Shown here: piece after piece, positions 32,610-45,500 of the stretch
How positions within the stretch are numbered: position 1 is the first letter of the stretch
Layout: every line of letters begins with the position of its first letter
Origin: Polia nebulosa
Taxonomy: Eukaryota; Arthropoda; Insecta; Lepidoptera; Noctuidae
NCBI GenBank assembly: GCA_951329385.1
Contig: OX589590.1
Span: 14,283,750 to 14,347,749 of the forward strand
DNA: 64,000 bases
Direction: 5' to 3'
Made by a program: the position numbers and the translations under genes
The notes under the pieces: model-generated
Seen by the model: only the letters and a program-made list of their open reading frames with translations
Database searches by the model: none
Told to the model about the DNA's origin: nothing

Positions 32610-33179
32610 GAGGACTCTGGAAAAGAAAAGAAAAGTTGCTTTATAGATTGGAGTAGATTTGTCTCAATTATCAGTCCGAACCTTTCTAAAAAATACTTTT
32701 CTGTTAACGTTAACGCTAACGCTTTGTGCAAAATGTATGGCAACGACATTTTGCACGAAGACAGAAAACTGTCACGTGACTCACGCCCAGTAATGCAGAG
32801 CTTTTAGACAAAATACATTTCTGTTAACGTTAACGCTAACTCTTCGTGCAAAACGTCGTTGCCATACATTTTACACGAAGCGTTAGCGTTAACGTTTACA
32901 GAAATGTATTTTGGCTAAGGGGGCAATTACGTCATGAGGCAGTAAATTTCCAAAAAATCTTAACATCGATGATTTGATTCCCGAAATAATTAAACCCCAA
33001 GTTATGAGGTTCAAAATGTTACAAATTAGCTCTAATAAGACCCATTCCAACTTAATTACCAATCATCCTGTACAATTCTGCTGGATGTATTTGTAAGTGT
33101 AATAACATAAATTTTATGGTAAACAAAAAGCCAGGAGTCTAAATGAAACAAAACTATTTGTAAATTATTTATGTCCAAT
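32609..33179. other. Sequence upstream of gene 2 with foldback repeats
   Basis: Between the orphan exon and the putative promoter. Its only clear structure is the GTTAACGTTAACGCTAAC cluster at 32699-32912. The rest is AT-rich, with nothing recognised. Confidence 0.5.
32699..32912. repeat. Foldback repeat cluster (GTTAACGTTAACGCTAAC)
   Basis: Two direct copies of TCTGTTAACGTTAACGCTAA (32700, 32820) and an inverted copy (32882-32899). Arms 32810-32840 and 32882-32912 pair 30/31. A second internal pair GTGCAAAATG/CATTTTGCAC lies within the first copy. Located 600-800 bp upstream of the gene 2 start codon. Confidence 0.85.
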
Positions 33180-33508
33180 CATCGCTGTCTGTGCACTCTG
33201 TGCTGCCGACCATCTCTATATATAGTCTGTGCTGCCGACCGACTGACTGACTGAGTGACTGACATCTTTTCTGATTATATCTATGGTGCACGGTGCGGTG
33301 CGGGTGTGATGTGGTGTGTGGTGTCGGAAATTTTATCGAATTTTTTACAAACTCTGTAAAAATACTTTCAGTGAATGAATTATTTTTAATTGTTAAAAAC
33401 GGTTTATAACTAATCGTTGTATAAACTATATATATATCGATCGCGTGTCAGTTTTTTTGTAAAATTTATGGCAGATTTAAGTAGCACTAATATTCACAAA
33501 TTGTGACA
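33180..33508 (+). promoter_or_regulatory. Putative promoter / 5' UTR of gene 2
   Basis: The 330 bp before the start codon at 33509 hold a CTATATATAG box at about 33213-33222, a duplicated CTGTGCTGCCGACC word on either side of it, GACT repeats, and a second TATATATATCGA near 33428. No transcription start can be fixed by eye, and a further non-coding exon upstream cannot be excluded. Confidence 0.3.
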
Positions 33509-33556
33509 ATGTCTTACAATTCCACGCTTGATAGCTTCTGTGGATCTCAATTTTGG
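33509..33556 (+). CDS. Gene 2 first coding exon (48 nt)
   Basis: Encodes MSYNSTLDSFCGSQFW, followed by a consensus GTAAGT donor. The next exon starts NSSLSWYTDNPELTPCFQ. The joined N-terminus matches the MRP1 plan (short extracellular N-terminus with a conserved Cys, then a W-x-NP-x-(F/L)T-x-CFQ motif). It is isolated by an 8.7-kb intron, which is why it is easily missed. The start codon context is GACAATG, and I see no nearer upstream in-frame ATG that would suit the family better. Confidence 0.82.
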
Positions 33557-36500
33557 GTAAGTAGGTCTTTGGCCATACTTTTGTGAAAAAAAACTAGCAT
33601 TGGGTAAGTGAACCAGATATGCTTAACCAACTACCTTCTTACATTTATCTACTCCAAATGTGAAATGTTAAGTTTCTAAAATAATAACCAGTTTTGCAGC
33701 ATTGAATTATGTTTTTTTTTTCAATCAACTAATAGAAAAAGTACCTACTTACACGAATTTGGCTAAATAGGAAAACAATCATTATTTTCACAATCAAATT
33801 TGTAAAATTATAAATAAAAATGTATTTTGGGTTCACGAAAAAGTCTAATTTCAAAAGAGAAATATATGAGATTTACTGTCTTGTATTGAAAAATAAAAAA
33901 ATATCTAATGGACAACAACATTTCGTTACTGGTTTCATTTCACTAGTAATTTATAGAATTCATGTTGCTTGTTTAAGTTGCTAAATTTTTTTACAAATGC
34001 ACATAGAAATGCTTGATTAAGTGATAATAATTAGATTTTAAGTGGAATGTCATCGGAGCACTTGACCCAAATTGAGTACAGTGGTTGTCATAGTATTTTA
34101 TCTGTTCAATGAGCTCAAAAGACTTCTATTACCCACCAGATTTGATGTGATTGAAATTTTGAAATACAACAGGGTTTTCCAATTTCAAATTACTTAGTGG
34201 TAATAAAATATTTATTTAATATATTATTATAAATAAATTATTTCATTACATGTGTAAAATGACCACCTAATTATATCTGTTCTGCAATCATCACCTGATT
34301 ACTTTACACACATTGGGCCTTATTTATAAAAAGACTGGCTGACCCGGCAAACATTGTTCTGCCATATAAAAATCGCGATTAAAAAATGAGGGCTGGGGTA
34401 GGAGAGTGAAAAATACTTTACGGCCTATTCTCATACCTACCAAATAAACAAAAAAATTTAAATCGATCAAGCCTTTTTGGAGGAGTGCAACCACAAACAC
34501 CGAGACACGAGATTTTTACATGTTATATGTATAAATGCATATGAAAACAACTCATTGGGCATCAAAAAATTCATCCACATCGCTGTCAATGAAAAAAGTG
34601 CGCAGAACGCTAGCAGCATTGCCACATTGAATGGCAATGCTGATTCGTTGGCCAAAGAAAAGCTAACCCTCTGGTCACATGAAGAGGACTAACAGCTTGA
34701 TGTGATTGATTAGTTTAAAAACTTTTTAAGGTTCTAATTTCTACCTGGAAGAAGGGTAGATGTGGGTGGTAAAGTGCTGACTTATAAGTTATGATTTAAA
34801 AGAGGTTTTGTCCGTTATACAGTTGAATTAGATGAATGAGTATTTATGTTATCTTGAATTTAGAATCCACTGATAATTAAGCATATGGTTAGCGAGTTTT
34901 AATAAATAAGGCTGATTATATTTAAAGTAGCTACTATAATAAGTGCTTAAAAAGCATCATGTAACCTTCATATTATTATTTTTTCACATTATTGTCCAAC
35001 AAAACTCATTAAAAACATTCTGAGTGGAACCACATGACCATGACCCAAGCCATTTTCTATAATAACATCATGTCTATGAATAAAACCCGTTTTTGTGAAG
35101 AGTAACATAGCTGTTTCTACACTGTGCCTTATCATTTTGTTGGTGTCAAATGATTATTATGCTAACTTGCTTTGGTTCTATGCTTGAGTATTTGAATATT
35201 AAATTATTCAAATGACCATAAAGTTATTGAACTTCTTTAAGCAGATGTTAAAATCTGATATAACTTAGCTTGCATTATTTTTGATTACAGACCCAAAAAA
35301 GCAAGAAAACAAGGTTTTTTTTTACATTATTGCATTATTTAAATGATCCAAGAAGCTAACTATAAAAACTGACACTTCAATTTACTGTAATAGTTTTTAA
35401 TGGCCCTTCAAACTCAAAGGAATTATAGTTTCCTACAAACAAGGCCCTAAACAAGCCACATCTATGTATAAAAAATGTATGTTGAACTTTCTTTGTTAAC
35501 CTATAATATGATTGGTTGCCATATCAACAAAACAAGAACAAACACAACTAATGTTATAGTAACTGAGTACCTACATTGTTTCTAAAATAAGTTTATAGTT
35601 AAAAAACATTCTTTTGAACAAGCTATAAGCTGCAAATGCTATCTCAATTTAATGTGTACACAAAATTTCGTGTCTGTGCTGTTGAGCATTAGACCTTTCC
35701 TAGTTCCTTTATCTGGATGTTGATTCTGGTCATGTTTATTATAAAAATGCATTGTCATCGGAATTGAACCACTATGTAAAATTTCAACTGCGTAAGTTAC
35801 GAGGAACTGGTTCTATTCAGCTTGTAAGATTTGACCCGAACATGTATACATACAAACATACATATAAACATTGCAAGTTAAATCAAAGCTTGTAATTAAT
35901 CATTATCAGAAGAAAGACATACACTTCTGGATTTCAGCCTCCCCCAAGTAATGCCTCAACAACCAGTACTGTGCTTCTCACATCTATGTGAGAAGCACAG
36001 TACCAGTTCAAATTAATACTTATTATTAATTAATGTATTTCCTTCAGCTCAGCATTGTCAGCACAGGAGCAGTCTGGTTTCTGTTTAAAATGTTTAAGCT
36101 CCCAAACAGTTTATGGTAAAACATTTTATGACTTTATTCTAAATTGCTGTATTATTCAAATAAAATAACTTTTGGAAACATTTTGTATAGTGGAATTACA
36201 AAAAGAAGGAACGCGAATCATTCTTAGAATAACGAAACCATTTATAGGCTTCCGTACCTGGAGGGTGCCAACGGAACCCTATTACTGAACCTCCACTATC
36301 TTTCCATCCGTCTGTATTTCATGAACCTTAATAGGCAGACAGTTGAAATTTTCAGTGTATATTTTTATTGCTGCTAACGATAAATACACTGGTCAGCAAA
36401 TAAACCGAGTCACCCGCTACCTAGGAACTCTGATTCGATTTTCTCAAAAAGTATAAAACTTACAACTATCAAAGTTATACCTACAAAAAGTGCGTTTCAT

Positions 36501-39500
36501 GGTGATTAAAATGACTACAAATTAATTCGAAAGTACCGTCAACTCACATTGTAATCAAGCAACAAACACAATGCTAACGATTTGCTCTGTTTTCACCAGA
36601 GTTTGAAATTAGCGTTCTTTTTCTCTACAATGAGGGTAGTCGGATATTTCTTATCATTTCTTTAGTTTTTGTCCATCGTTTGCTCAGACGCGTGTGTTTT
36701 TGCTACTTTTTTCGATTAATAATGGATACAACACCTCAGGAAGCAGCTCAAGCTGTAGCATTACTTCAAGCAGGCATTGCGCAACGTGAAGTCGCTCGAA
36801 GGCTTCGAATCAGCAGATCTTCGGTGCAACGAGTTTACAGACGATACCTAGAGACTCGCATTCGATCGCCGTCAAGGTACGGGCAGACCTAGGGCTACAT
36901 CAGCAGCAGATGATCGTTATATCCACCTTACTGTTCTGCGAAATCGCCACCTCAACGCAGTTCAAGTCCAACAAAGTCTGCGTGACGAACGCCAAGTGGT
37001 CATAAGTTCAGATACCGTCAGAAGGAGACTTGCTGAACGGAACTTGACCCCAAAAAGAGCTGCAACAGGCCCAGCATTAACGGTAGCACACCGTCGAGCA
37101 CGACTTGAATTTGCTCGAGAGCATAGGGATTGGACATTAGAGCAGTGGAGTAATGTACTCTTCACTGATGAGACCAGGGTGAGTCTACATGGAAGTGATC
37201 GACGTCAGAGAGTATATCGTCGCCCTGGAGAACGTTATTCTCAGTGTTGCATCGAGGAAACTGTTGCTTATGGAGGAGGATCTGTAATGGTCTGGGGCGG
37301 CATCTCGTTAACAGCACATACAGCGTTAGTTTTCATCGAACCGACGGGCCGTACACGTGGACTGACTTCTCATCGCTACATTACTGAAATCCTCGCAGAC
37401 CATGTGGTACCTTACGCAGGATATATCGGACAGGATATGCAATTGATGCATGATAATGCACGGCCTCATGTTGGTCATGTGGTGACCCAGTATCTACGCG
37501 ACGTCAGCATTCGTACGATGGACTGGACAGCTCGAAGCCCGGACTTGAATCCGATAGAACACTTATGGGCTGCTCCAACAAGGCTTCCAGAGCTGCGAAT
37601 CGCAATTGAAGAGGAGTGGAATACAATTCCTCAAGATTTTATCGTCAGGCTCGTAAGGTCGATGAATACAAGGATGCTGGCAGTTATCCGAGCAAGGGGA
37701 GGGAATACGGAATATTGATCAAAAACTTTTTTTTTATTTTATCTTTGTTTTTGGCTTTAATTTTTTTTTTCACTTTATCATTACTAACGATTGTCACGAC
37801 TGGAAAACGACTCTTCTTTGTAAAATCCTTAATAAACACTGAAATATTGATTAAACCCAATGAGTTTCCTTTCATTTTAATCACCATGAAACGCACTTTC
37901 TGTAGGTACAACTTTGATAATTGTAGGTTTTTTAGTTTTTGAGAAAATCGAATTAGAGTGCCTAGGTAGCGGGTGGCTCGGTTTATTTGCTGTCCAGTGT
38001 AGTAAAAACACTTTTTTACAAAAAAATAGAATCGACTTCCAAAAAAAGGTACTATTTTTTGTAAGAAGTTTTTTATTTTTCACTTTTTAGTTGTAGTTTC
38101 CCATTAAACTATGTTAACAATTCATAGACATACGATCGCAGCAATCGCGGTTGATTTGCTGTCAATTTTTGAAGAGTTCTGTTGTCTGTCGCCGGATCCC
38201 ATCATCAGATCTATATGAAGTTTAAATGGGATCATTTCGGAACAAACCCCTTTCGAACAAAAAAAGAATTTTGCAAATCCGTCAATATATGACGGAGCTA
38301 TGCCCGAACATACATAAAAAAAAAATCGTACAGAGCCCTTCGTAAGCGAGTGAAACTTACACTTGACTGGTTTTTAACCGACTTCAAAAAGAAGGAGGTA
38401 ACGCATTCAAAATTACACAACATTATGTAAAGTAATTATTATTATTAATGTTTAACATTTAAGAACTTATGAGTTATGATGACTCGTCAATTTATTTCGG
38501 GTCTTCGATTTGTGATGTGACCTTGTCACACGAATTAGCGTGATAAGCTCTTGACGACGTGCCCTGTTCGAGTTCGAAACTAGTCGGACAACCGGAAGTA
38601 CCTAAGTACGTAAAACATCAATTATTATTATTATTCAATAATTGCACGTTAAGCCGTTGGTCCCGCCTGTCAATCGTAATACCAAGGGGTATCGTGTTAC
38701 CCAGTAACTGGGTTGTGGAGGTCAGATAGGCAGTCGCTCTATGTAAAATACTAGTATTCAGCTGCATCCGGTTAGACTGGAAGCCGACCCCAAGATAGTT
38801 GGGAAAAGGCTAGGGAGGCAATTACAAATTAGTAACTGTAGCTGAACTTATAATCGTCAAGTGAGAGTCGGGCGCCGGACTCATGAGCAACGTTTCCAAA
38901 TAAATCATATTTTTTTAACATGTTTTTAAAAATCGACTTCTTTTAGGGGTTCTTAAAGATAAAGAACTATTTTCCGTATTTTTTTCAAAATTTTAAACTA
39001 GAGAGAAACTAGCAGTTTCGGAGATATGGTCAATTTTCATCCATTTTCATAAATAACTAAAACTATTTAATATAAAATTATGAAAAAATACATTTGAGTC
39101 CGTCACAATTAACCTTTTTATTTGAAATATATCGTACGATATAGTTTAAAAAAAATTCTGATTAGCACTCCAAAAGTGATAGTATTCTTAATTTATTTAT
39201 TTACGTTGCACGTCCGTGTTTGGGTCACATTTATTCATGTGTATACCAAATTTCAACTCAATCGGTCCCGTAGATTCGGAGTAAATTCCTGTGACAGATA
39301 CAGAAGTGATTCTTTAAATGTTCCTTTCTTTTTAGGGTTCATCGTCCGAATGAAATCGGACGATGAACCCTAAAAAGTAGGTCGTTAGGTACCTTTGTAC
39401 AAACTTTGACGCGTGTCTATGGTGTCGTCTTTTTTGTGTCTGGCGCAGGGCTGTATGTACTGTACTCGTCTGCAGCGAAGGCCAAAAACTATAATAATGT

Positions 39501-42500
39501 TAGTAGTAGTTAATGTTATTGGTAGCCCGTTAATTTTAACACAGAATACGTCTTACTCTTCTGTATCAGCAAGGCAAATTAGTTAAATAAACTACGGACC
39601 CCTTGCAGCTTAGTGGGTGAGTCCGGTTTGCATGTCGCCGGTTTAATCAAAACCAGCACATTAATCAAAACCACAAAATAGGGCTAATAATAAAGCCAAA
39701 ACCGACTATAAACACTTCAAAGCTTGGTCGATAATTTCATACTCATATTTGGGCTACGCCCACGCGTTATTCCTTTTCGTCCGAATCATAGGTATAAAAG
39801 TCACATAATACAATCCGCCTACACGTTACCGACGGGTTTTGTTCTTCCAGGAATAATCGACGTTAAATGAAAACAGCGTAAACCACAACAATTTCAGACA
39901 TAACCGGATAACGCGCCTGACAATACCGTCACGCTAAATAGATACAAAGGTGGCACGACAATCACGCAACATTTGATAAGATCTTGTCTTGAAGAATGCC
40001 CTCCATCTCATTTCGACCTAATTTTTTTTTTGGCTGTGCCAGTGTCAATAATTTCTATTTGTGTATATTAATGCTCCAATTTATTTATGTAAGTCGACCT
40101 GAAGTTTATTGATAAAACGTACACCCGATGGCTTCCGTGAGAACTATTTATATATCTTAGAAGGAATTGTCAAATCATTTGATTTATGCAATGATTAATA
40201 AAGTTAGTCATGTTCGTGTTATTAGAATAGATAGCTGTGAAATGTTTGATGGGGGGTTATTAGAAGACCTACGCCAGTTGCTTGTCACACGATGACTCAG
40301 CGTAGCCTTATCTACTCGCATTAATTGGTAGGTTACTGTGTAACATGGTCAAACACTAAAAATAAAGCTATGATACGAGTGTATCTTTCGTTTACCTGTA
40401 GAGATTAGCACCATTATGCTTTTGGAGTAATAAATTTCGCTTTATAAACAAAAATTCACTTCAGCTCATGCGGGTGGAATGTTTCGCTGCGAAATGAACA
40501 CATGAAATGCAAATAAATACATCCCGGAGTGAAATGCGCACCCAATCTTGCGCAAATTTTGTGTGTGTGTCAAAGTTTATACACCTATACTGTAATAATA
40601 GACACTGCATTGATGGTACTTAGGTGCAAAATAACAAATCAGAAGGTTGCAAGGCTAGCTCCTAAGTCCTAATATAAGAGAAAAGCGAGCTAAGGCAATA
40701 AGTAGGTAAACCTAACTAACCGGTGCAAGACGATTGTCAATTGATTGTAGGCTGAACACGCTCTGCCCGGGGGTTGAGGATAAATTCGAAAGAGTTACCT
40801 CGCCCCTGGGCATTCAGGGCGGGGAGGAACAAGGGTGGGTTTTAGTCAGTAAGAGTCTTACACACCCTCCCGCTCCATCCAGAGCGGGAGAAGTCATTGG
40901 ATGATTTCCCACACCACAAAAAAAAATATACATATAAAAAAAAAGGCTGAACACGCTAGGTATGATATCAGCATCTAACGTGACTAGATGGTCTGAACTA
41001 AAGCACAAAATAATGATAAAATGAAAATTCACCGTTTTACGTTTAAATTAAAAACGAAAGAAGGGTTTTGTTTTCCAAAATTTTACATGTTTGGTAACCG
41101 TTTTGAATATTAAATAAGTAACAACTTCACCTAAGTATATTTTTTTCTTAGGATTTGGTGTTTTGTACAAAATTTTCCAAGTAGGTACCTACATTTCATA
41201 AGTTGGTTGAGTGGTTGACTAATACTCCTAAACTAACAAAGCAAACTTAGCCGTGATAGTTTTCCTTCAAAGTTCGTTATACATAATACCATCACGATTT
41301 TTTTCAGATTTTTTAACCCAACAATTAGTTGGGACGCTCGACTCGAACAAAAATATCAAAATTTCAGCTTTCTAGTACTAACAGTCTCTACGCCAGGGAT
41401 TCCCTAACTTATTTATTACGCACCCCCTAATGCAAAAATTTCCGCGCCGCCTTGTCCAGATATTACATACATATAATGATTTTTGAATACTTTTTCGTAA
41501 TTAATGTTCTCAGTACCTATCTTATAAGCCTATGTGTATGTTACCAAGTTTGTATGAAATACGTAGGGCGTAAACGCGAGTAATGTCATGTGTAAATAAG
41601 GTCCTTAGCCATACTAGTGGCCCACGCCCCCCTTTGCGAGTCTCTGCGCCCCCATGGGTGGCCCGCCCCCCACTTTGAAAACCCCTGCTCTTCGCTAAAA
41701 AAAATATATGCCTACGTCTGAAGTTTTGTTTGTTGCCTGAAGTAGACAAAAGTGCAAGCAATTTCTGCAGAGACAACTAACGCTATGTCAACAAGTCGTG
41801 TCTTTCGCATGTTTGTTCTGATAAAATTAATTTTACGTGTAGTTTTAAACCATTTACTTTCGATCTACTATCGAAACAGACATTTAAATCGGATTTAATA
41901 ATTTTTTGTCAAAAAAGTAATCTTCGGATATTACTGGTATCAGACAATCACATTGTAAATCGGAAACACGAGCCCGGCCTAACGGGAACAAAGTAACGGA
42001 ACATTATACCAATTCCAACGGCCTTGGTATCTGAATATCATGCTATTTGATTACGATGCAGTAACAAAAGCATTTATGATGTCCTGTTATGTAAGGCCAG
42101 TATAAAACCTACTGCGATTCTTCCATTACATTTCTGCATACATATTGGTTTTGCTCTGAATGTCTAGCAGTCAGTCTCTGAACTTCACTTCTAGTTGACA
42201 GATGAACTTTGAACAAGGAGCGAAGTTCTCTCTCAAATGATATTTGCTAACTTAGTCACAGCTAACCACTTGTTTTCTTTTCTTTTCTAGAATAGCAGTC
42301 TCTCATGGTACACCGACAACCCGGAGCTAACGCCATGCTTCCAAAAGACGGTGCTGGTGTGGACGCCGTGTTTGTACTTATGGGTCGCGGCGTTCCTTGA
42401 CACCTACTATATACTAAACAGCAAAGAAAGAAACATACCATGGAATGCATTAAACCTCAGCAAACTGTTCATAACTTGCCTTCTGATAGTGTTAAAGTTT

Positions 42501-45500
42501 GTGGATCTAGGTGTCGCTGTCCACACCTCATCGCAGGGAGAGACGAAAGTGTTCAGTGCCGATTATTATAGTCCAATTGTAAAGATTTTGACATTTGTAA
42601 GTATGCATTCAATTTTTATTCTAATGATTAACTTACGGGTCTGAACCTCAGTTTTTTGAATATCTATTCAATTTGATCTGTTGGACTATCTGACTTTAAC
42701 TATTTATAAAATACTGTTGAACTATTGCTTTTATTAATTGAGAACAGTTTAACCAATCTCTAAATCAGTGACTACATGAGCGTTTTAGAAACCGTGGGTT
42801 ATTTGGGTTTATTGACCTCATTTGGTCAGAGTAAAAAGGACACCAACCCATCATACCGACCTGCGCCGACTCAGAACTTTTCTATAATTTATTGCTGTAG
42901 GACTGTGTAGCGGAGCCTTTATTTCCGGTTAGACACTCATCCTCTTCCTCTAATTTATTTGGGGTTGGCGCATAATACTATCTCCTACCATTCGTCCTAT
43001 CGAAACGTAAAAAAAAACCTTTCCGTGCTTCCAAACAGCAAATACCTAGGTCCAATCAATACTTTGTAAGTAATCGGTCCGGTCCGTTATCGAAAGGTTC
43101 AGAATCAGAGGGGCTGATTGGAAAAAGGCTAGGCTGATAAGGTTGATTGAGTCATCCTCGCCAGTAAAGCACAACAACCTGCCTAGATAATGAAAAAAAA
43201 CTAGTTATTAGAATTGTCTAAAGTTAGCTAGGTATCTCATACTGTTTGTTTGTTCTATTGCATGATGTGGTCTCCTATAATTGAGGGAGCACGTAGATTT
43301 TAGTTCTATACTATGTTTCAGATAAATTTGCAATAAAGTACATTGACCTTTCCCTAATAACTCTTCGTAGGCAACTGAACAATTAAATATAAATCGTTTT
43401 TCATTATTACACAATGTTAAGGATCACAAGAGATGTTGATTCGGGACAGCTTTGAGTCATTAATTCCGTTTTTAAATTAAAAATGTCAATAAATGTAGGT
43501 GGGTCAATGACCGTTATTGCACGTTTATTTGGATCAACCTTTAGTCCTTTACAATATAGCATATAAGGTGTATTCTTTGTTGGAGATCCTAATAAAATAA
43601 ATAAAGTCTTAAACAAAAAGGACTAATAAAACAATAAGACAATTAAAACAGTAATTTTGTGTTATTTTTGGACGGTCCAATCAAAATATTCTTCCTGCCC
43701 TTGTCCCAAATCACTTAAGGTAGGTATACGAGTATGTTTAGTTATTGCCTTACAAAATAATAAATTAAAATACCTAAAAAAAAATAATGTTTCCTTTATC
43801 AGAATTTACTATTACACCTTACCTGTCTACTTAAAGTAACTTCATAAGAATCACGGATAGTTTACCTTAAAACTAGGTCATTCACATCTATCCAACACAT
43901 CAAACTAACTCCTAATACTCGTACCTATGTAGGCACGCTAATAGTCAACTGAGGTTTGCAATAGCTAGCCAATAGTCGTCCTAATTCTTGATTCTAATTA
44001 AGTAGTTATGCTCTATCATCAGGCATACCATGACTATTCACTGTCTTTATGTTTAATTGATTTGTTTATTTACTGTCTATGATTCATAGTTGATTGATTT
44101 ATTCATTGTTATAATTTTACATAGGAAATATGCGTGAATAAACATTGTCCATGACCGATTATGTTTAAGCTTATAAACGGTCTAAAACATTACAGAGCTA
44201 TTAAATTCACATCATGTAGGAATTATTAAAAACTAATCGACCTTCTAAAACCTTTCTAATGCTGTAAAGTACTTCTTCATCATAATTACTAAAGCCCTTA
44301 CGTCGAGTGTTACATTCATTAACCTTGAACAATTCGTTAACCATACACGTGTCGACAAAAAATTGTTACATCACCCGTAACCTATGCCACCTCGAATGTC
44401 GAGGCTCGATTGACCGCACTCATCATGTGCGGAACTTGTATTCGCCACGAAACGGATCTTCAAACTATTGACCTTCACTGTGATATAATCACAATCCGTG
44501 GTAAATCTTTATAAAAACTTGAATACGAGATAAAAACGGACTTTGGCCGGTTTAATACGACAGCCGTTATATTATATGCTTCCATTGTGCAATACATACA
44601 ACACACAACCATAGAATCATTCATTACATCAAAATTATCGTTGCCATGGCCATGTATCTGGCCTGTTGAATAAACTTTTGATTCATAAGTTTGACTTTCT
44701 AGTGTGATCTTTGTTTGTAGGGCTATAAGTATCTCAGTCACCATAAAACCAGAACAAACACAAGGCAGAGTCAGTTCCAATTCCAACAAGCGATAACATT
44801 ACTAACAATGTTAATTTTGCATAATTTAATAGTAATTAATTTCACAGTTAAGTTCTAAGCAGTAACTATCATGTTATTAGTCATCTCTTGGTTCCTATGT
44901 TTATTTGTATAATCGTTTAACGCGAAGCAACGTTTGTCTGTCGAACGTCTAAAAATAAAGTTATATAAGTTCTATCGTCTGTTTTAAAAACGTTAAGAGA
45001 AGCTGCAACTGTTCATTTAACTCTCGCTGATTTCGGTTTTCCATTTTGGTTAATATGCCTTTCGTCCACAGGGTTTATCAGCGACATTATTGTACTATAA
45101 TCGAAAGTATGGTTTGAGAGCATCAGGAGTACTGTTCTTCTTTTGGATACTTTTGATCCTGGCAGGATTGCCTCAGCTGCAGTCCGAGATAATAGCACAC
45201 TACAATCTCACCGATGATGAAAATGTTCAATATAACTTCGTTAGTTACATGGTGTATTATCCGCTGATAATACTTATGTTCTTGTTGAATTGTTTTGCCG
45301 ATTTACCTCCGAAAGATTCGCCTTATAAGTATAATAAGGTAATTTATTGTTTTTTTTTTTATGTTATTAGATTACTGTCTTTTATTTGTAGCGTTAACTC
45401 CCATGGTACTTTCTAAACCTTTAATTGATATACCACAAAAGGTAATACACCTCGTATTCCCCTAAGGATCATTATTATCCTTCAGATAATTACGACCTTT

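Larger units (their letters stand above)
33557..42290 (+). other. Gene 2 intron 1 (8.7 kb)
   Basis: Holds a common repeat at 34337-34480 (GCTGACCCGGCAAACATTGT), a Tc1-like transposon (36387-37999) set in an older MITE, MITE remnants to 38400, a lepidopteran dispersed repeat (38630-38820), hairpins at 35966 and 39328, and an R1 tail (40755). The stretches 34700-35900 and 39400-40740 show nothing recognisable. Confidence 0.7.

Noticed and set aside
34477..34692. 71-codon ORF (MEECNHKHRDTRF)
   Set aside because: No family recognised, lies next to a common repeat inside intron 1, and the opposite strand is equally open.
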